Source of the DNA: Bdellovibrionales bacterium
Lineage (GTDB): Bacteria > Bdellovibrionota > Bdellovibrionia > Bdellovibrionales > JAMPXM01
Assembly (NCBI GenBank): GCA_005793615.1
Contig: SXRI01000011.1
Location: forward strand, 1 to 8,666
Length of the DNA: 8,666 bases
Reading direction: 5' to 3'
In this document: piece after piece, positions 6,164-8,666 of the stretch
Position numbering within the stretch: position 1 is the first letter of the stretch
How the letters are laid out: each line of letters opens with the position of its first letter
The notes under the pieces: model-generated
What the model saw: the letters and a program-made list of their open reading frames with translations, nothing else
Told to the model about the DNA's origin: nothing
Databases searched by the model: none
Translations under genes and position numbers: made by a program

Positions 6164-6689
6164 TAAAGCGAGTTTGCCGTTCCAAGGGCGCCGGCTAGTA
6201 GAGGTGATCGCTGATCGGCTCCGGGCACTTAAAGGCGTTGATGCTGTTTTCGTGAGTGGTGTGATCGAGGGTTTGCCTTCGATTCCTGATGAACAACCGG
6301 CACGGGGTCCACTCGAGGGTGTTCGTAGTGTGATCAGTGAAACTATAAAGCGTGGCGAACATTTCGCACGTTTTTTGATCGTGCCAGTTGATATGCCCAA
6401 TCTATCCTCTGAGCATTTGGAAAATCTGTTGGCGACACCGGCTGGCGAAGCACAGGCCGTACATTTTTCAGGATTCGAGTTGCCGCTTTTACTCACGCAT
6501 TCGCACGAAGTGATGCGGCAGCTGAGCGAGCTTTGCAGTGACAGTATACCGGCAAATAAGCGGTCGTTTCGTCAACTGTTGGCGGGATTAGAGAGTGTTG
6601 CAATACCGCCCAATAGACCGGCAGCAGCCCTCGCGCGGAGTTTTATGAATACCAACACACCTGAGGAATGGGAAAGGGCAATCTTATGA
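6060..6689 (+). CDS. mobA: Molybdenum cofactor guanylyltransferase MobA
   Basis: MobA transfers GMP from GTP to Mo-molybdopterin, producing the guanine dinucleotide cofactor used by DMSO-reductase-family enzymes such as the one encoded upstream. The 209-residue protein has the nucleotide-binding signature LLLAGGMSTRMGTDK (22-36), GPLEGV (83-88), the metal-binding Asp in VPVDMP (D111) and the C-terminal NTNTPEEW (197-204). ATG 6060 is preceded by GAAGAAGGA with a 5-base gap, the best ribosome binding site near the start. Alternative in-frame ATGs at 6093 and 6108 lack one but would shorten an N-terminus that is about 15 residues longer than needed. With ATG 6060 the gene overlaps moaE by 104 bases in another frame. 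Function is secure; the exact start is not. Confidence 0.93.
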   Translation: MKTVKPTGSGVMPFVAMPTAALLLAGGMSTRMGTDKASLPFQGRRLVEVIADRLRALKGVDAVFVSGVIEGLPSIPDEQPARGPLEGVRSVISETIKRGEHFARFLIVPVDMPNLSSEHLENLLATPAGEAQAVHFSGFELPLLLTHSHEVMRQLSELCSDSIPANKRSFRQLLAGLESVAIPPNRPAAALARSFMNTNTPEEWERAIL

Positions 6690-7027
6690 ACCTACGTCTC
6701 AGCTCCAAAGGCGTTCGTTGTCGCCTCTCTCAAGATGAATTGGCTCGCCTTCAAAATGAAGGTGATTCGCTGCGAGAGAATACGGTGCTGCCAGGTGGAT
6801 TGAATTTCTCTTTTACCATCGTGATTGCACCGAGCCATGAAGGATCACGGGCAGTTACTTCGCAGGCCCCAGGTGGGCTGGATCTAGTGTTTGCGCTTTC
6901 ACTTGAATGGGCGGCAAAGCTTGGGACGGAATCGCTAGAGATCGACGGAGTGGTTCTCGAAGTGGACGTCTTCACTCCTGAGCGGCGGATGGGCAAAGAT
7001 AAACGTCAAGAGGTGAGTCATGTCTAG
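6686..7027 (+). CDS. Small uncharacterised protein within the Moco operon (resembles DUF7009-type proteins)
   Basis: A 113-residue soluble protein with no signal peptide, membrane segment, cysteine-based metal site or nucleotide-binding loop. It begins MNLRLSSKGVRCRLSQDELARL, followed by a beta-rich middle (LNFSFTIVIAP, LDLVFALSLEWAAKL, LEIDGVVLEVDVF) and a charged tail (ERRMGKDKRQEV). The pattern of a Lys/Arg-rich first strand, then R-x-R-L-S/T-x-x-E-L, then two strands and a short helix with Trp resembles small proteins I recall as DUF7009, but this is from memory. ATG 6686 forms an ATGA overlap with the mobA stop, with GGAAAGGG (6670-6677) upstream; an in-frame ATG at 6668 is less well placed. 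It overlaps moeB by 8 bases. Its place between mobA and moeB, tightly coupled to both, makes an accessory role in Moco synthesis or in its control likely but unproven. Confidence 0.75.
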   Translation: MNLRLSSKGVRCRLSQDELARLQNEGDSLRENTVLPGGLNFSFTIVIAPSHEGSRAVTSQAPGGLDLVFALSLEWAAKLGTESLEIDGVVLEVDVFTPERRMGKDKRQEVSHV

Positions 7028-8138
7028 ATACTCACGGCAAACGATACTTGCTGAAATTGGAGTTGAGGGCCAAGCCATTCTGGAAAAGGCGCGGGTTCTT
7101 TGTGTCGGTGTCGGAGGGCTGGGATCGCCGGCGGCTATGTATTTGGCTGCGGCGGGCCTAGGAACACTCGGAGTGATCGATGGTGACGTGGTGGATGCCA
7201 CGAACCTTCAGCGCCAGGTATTGTTTACGGAAGCGAATATTGGGCAAAGCAAAGTGCAGGCGGCGGCCGAGAGACTACGGGCGATGAATTCGGCGTTAGA
7301 CTTGCGTGTTTTCGATCAGCATCTTGACGCCAGCAATGCGTTGAAAATTTTCGCCGATTACGACATTGTTCTCGACGGTACTGATAATTTTGCCGCGAAG
7401 TTTTTGATCAACGATGCTTGCGTCAAGCTTGGCTTACCCATGGTCTATGGCTCGATCTCGCAATTTGAGGGACAGGTGAGCGTGTTCTGGGCCGAGCGCG
7501 GCCCCTGTTATCGTTGCCTTCATCCGGCTCCACCGAAATCACGTATCCAAAATTGTGCTGAGAGCGGTGTGCTAGGCGGCATTGCGGGTGTGATCGGCTC
7601 GATGATGGCAATGGAGACGATCAAGGTTCTTCTCTTAAAGGCAGGGCACGTGAGTCGTCTGAATCCACTTGTCGGCCGTCTGCAGATCGTGGATCTCGCG
7701 ACTAATGAAATGATGAACTTGCAGGTGCCCAAGCGAGCGGGGTGTGCACTCTGTCGTGGTTCGCGAGAACAGATCGTCCTGCAGGACCTGGCGCCAATAA
7801 GTTGTCAGGCCTCCGCTTCGAAGCCGATTCGGCACGATGAACTTTGTGAGGCGTTAGCAGGGGAGGCGATCAAGGTTCTGGATGTGCGCGAGCTGCAGGA
7901 GTGGACTCATGGACACCTGGCCGGTAGTTTTCATTTCGCCCTTTCGCGTCTTGAGAGTGAGGAACTGCCGCAGCTGGCACCAGAGACGCCGCTGATTGTG
8001 ATCTGTCAGGCGGGTGTAAGATCTAAGCGTGCAGAACAGATTCTACGTAATCGTGGCTTTCAAGATGTCAGAAACTTCCCTGCTGGGATTAATGGCTGGA
8101 CCGGCGAGCTACAGGCAGAATCGCTACAGGCTCCTTAG
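7020..8138 (+). CDS. moeB: MoeB/ThiF-type MoaD-activating enzyme with C-terminal rhodanese domain
   Basis: This E1-like enzyme adenylylates the Gly-Gly tail of MoaD so that sulfur can be loaded. Of 372 residues, about 1-250 are the MoeB/ThiF domain: GVGGLGS (30-36) ATP loop, IDGDVVDATNLQRQVLF (53-69), DGTDN (119-123), two zinc pairs C163-x2-C166 and C242-x2-C245, and C179 in CAESGVLGG, at the position of the conserved cysteine of the family. Residues about 268-362 are a rhodanese domain with LDVRE (287-291), AGSFHF (301-306) and an active-site loop C329-QAGVRS, the persulfide-carrying cysteine. This layout matches MOCS3/Uba4-type proteins and suggests the same chain both activates MoaD and hands it sulfur. 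Start ATG 7020 has AGAGGTGA just upstream, inside the previous gene. A ThiF role toward a thiamine carrier is possible in addition, but the context points to MoaD. Confidence 0.94.
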   Translation: MSRYSRQTILAEIGVEGQAILEKARVLCVGVGGLGSPAAMYLAAAGLGTLGVIDGDVVDATNLQRQVLFTEANIGQSKVQAAAERLRAMNSALDLRVFDQHLDASNALKIFADYDIVLDGTDNFAAKFLINDACVKLGLPMVYGSISQFEGQVSVFWAERGPCYRCLHPAPPKSRIQNCAESGVLGGIAGVIGSMMAMETIKVLLLKAGHVSRLNPLVGRLQIVDLATNEMMNLQVPKRAGCALCRGSREQIVLQDLAPISCQASASKPIRHDELCEALAGEAIKVLDVRELQEWTHGHLAGSFHFALSRLESEELPQLAPETPLIVICQAGVRSKRAEQILRNRGFQDVRNFPAGINGWTGELQAESLQAP

Positions 8139-8666
8139 TTCGCTGTGCGCTTTGCCTCAATGAAAGTGACGATACTTGCCGGATTGTTCAGATCCAGGAC
8201 CGGCAGGCGCTGACCTTGGGGCAAGGCGCTGGCAATGTTCGGATTATCGGTGCCCGGATTATCAGTGGCAATCGCGACGAGGGTGTTCACATCGCCAGTG
8301 AATTTATTGTCGGGAGAGCGGGTGACGAAAATCTTTGGCAGGCGACTTTGCCGATAGCCCTCGGTTAAAACCAGATCAAATCCTCGGAAATGGCGAGCGA
8401 CCAGATCTTCAACCTCGAGAGGTGCTTCGAGATCGCTAACGAAGGCGAGTTTGTTCGCTGAGGCGATTACTGCGGCCGTGGCGCCAGCTTGTTTAAGACG
8501 ATAGCTGTCTTTACCTGGATGATCGATTTCGAATTGATGTGCATCGTGTTTGATGGCGCCGATTTTGAGACCGCGTGCTTTGAAGAGCGGAATCAGCGCT
8601 TCAAGCAGAGTGGTTTTACCTGAGCCGGAATTGCCGACAAATGAAATTAGGCTCTTCGTGTAGTTG
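8135..8666 (-). CDS. mobB: Molybdopterin-guanine dinucleotide adaptor protein MobB (N-terminus outside the window)
   Basis: On the - strand, an open frame enters at base 8665 and runs 176 residues to TAA at 8137-8135. It shows a P-loop VGNSGSGKTTL (visible residues 10-20), IKHDAHQFEIDHPGKDSYRLK (39-58 region) with the PGKDSY-x-L signature, AGATAAVIAS and DLVLTEGYR (97-105). These are the hallmarks of MobB, a GTP-binding helper of MobA and of cofactor delivery. By comparison with E. coli MobB, only a few residues are missing at the start. The C-terminal part (about 120-176) includes a TDNPGTDNPN stretch and looks variable. The gene faces the moeB gene and its stop overlaps that stop by 3 bases (TTAG at 8135-8138), so it needs its own promoter beyond the right edge and is not in the riboswitch-led series. 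Confidence 0.93.
   Translation of the reverse strand, partial: NYTKSLISFVGNSGSGKTTLLEALIPLFKARGLKIGAIKHDAHQFEIDHPGKDSYRLKQAGATAAVIASANKLAFVSDLEAPLEVEDLVARHFRGFDLVLTEGYRQSRLPKIFVTRSPDNKFTGDVNTLVAIATDNPGTDNPNIASALPQGQRLPVLDLNNPASIVTFIEAKRTAN

Noticed and set aside
8108..8131. Two copies of GCTACAGGC (8108-8116 and 8123-8131) at the end of moeB
   Set aside because: A short in-frame repeat coding LQAES-LQA at the C-terminus; no sign of a recombination or binding site.

Overview
The window holds a molybdenum cofactor (Moco) supply operon next to the tail of an operon for an enzyme that uses Moco. The left edge (1-1731) carries the last codons of a gene that I infer encodes an iron-sulfur beta subunit, then an exported heme b-binding gamma subunit of the ethylbenzene/dimethylsulfide dehydrogenase type, then a TorD/DdhD/NarJ-like assembly chaperone. 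This order is typical of a periplasmic type II DMSO-reductase-family enzyme; its catalytic subunit and substrate lie outside the window.

The 243-base gap at 1732-1974 contains a convincing Moco riboswitch (about 1820-1967) whose closing helix appears to pair with the Shine-Dalgarno sequence of moaA. Downstream is a compact + strand series: moaA (1975-3039), a moaC-mogA/moaB fusion (3002-4075), moeA (4072-5382), moaD (5379-5669), moaE (5672-6163), mobA (6060-6689), a small uncharacterised gene (6686-7027) and a moeB-rhodanese fusion (7020-8138). Each gene overlaps the next or lies within 2 bases of it, so the riboswitch at the head could set the output of the whole series. A convergent mobB on the - strand (8135-8666, start outside the window) shares its stop-codon bases with moeB.

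Together the genes cover the whole pathway: GTP to cPMP (MoaA, MoaC domain), cPMP to molybdopterin (MoaD, MoaE, with MoeB recharging MoaD and its rhodanese domain a plausible sulfur relay), adenylylation and molybdate insertion (Mog/MoaB domain, MoeA), and GMP attachment to give the MGD cofactor (MobA, MobB). MGD is the cofactor form used by DMSO-reductase-family enzymes such as the one encoded at the left.

The host is a Gram-negative bacterium with a periplasm, moderate GC and very compact gene packing. A proteobacterial or related lineage (delta/Bdellovibrio-like or gamma) is plausible because Moco riboswitches of this form are best known there, but I cannot name a taxon. I saw no mobile element, CRISPR array, tRNA or rRNA. 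The least ordinary items are the riboswitch, the unknown 113-residue protein in the operon, the 104-base moaE/mobA overlap and the shared moeB/mobB stop.
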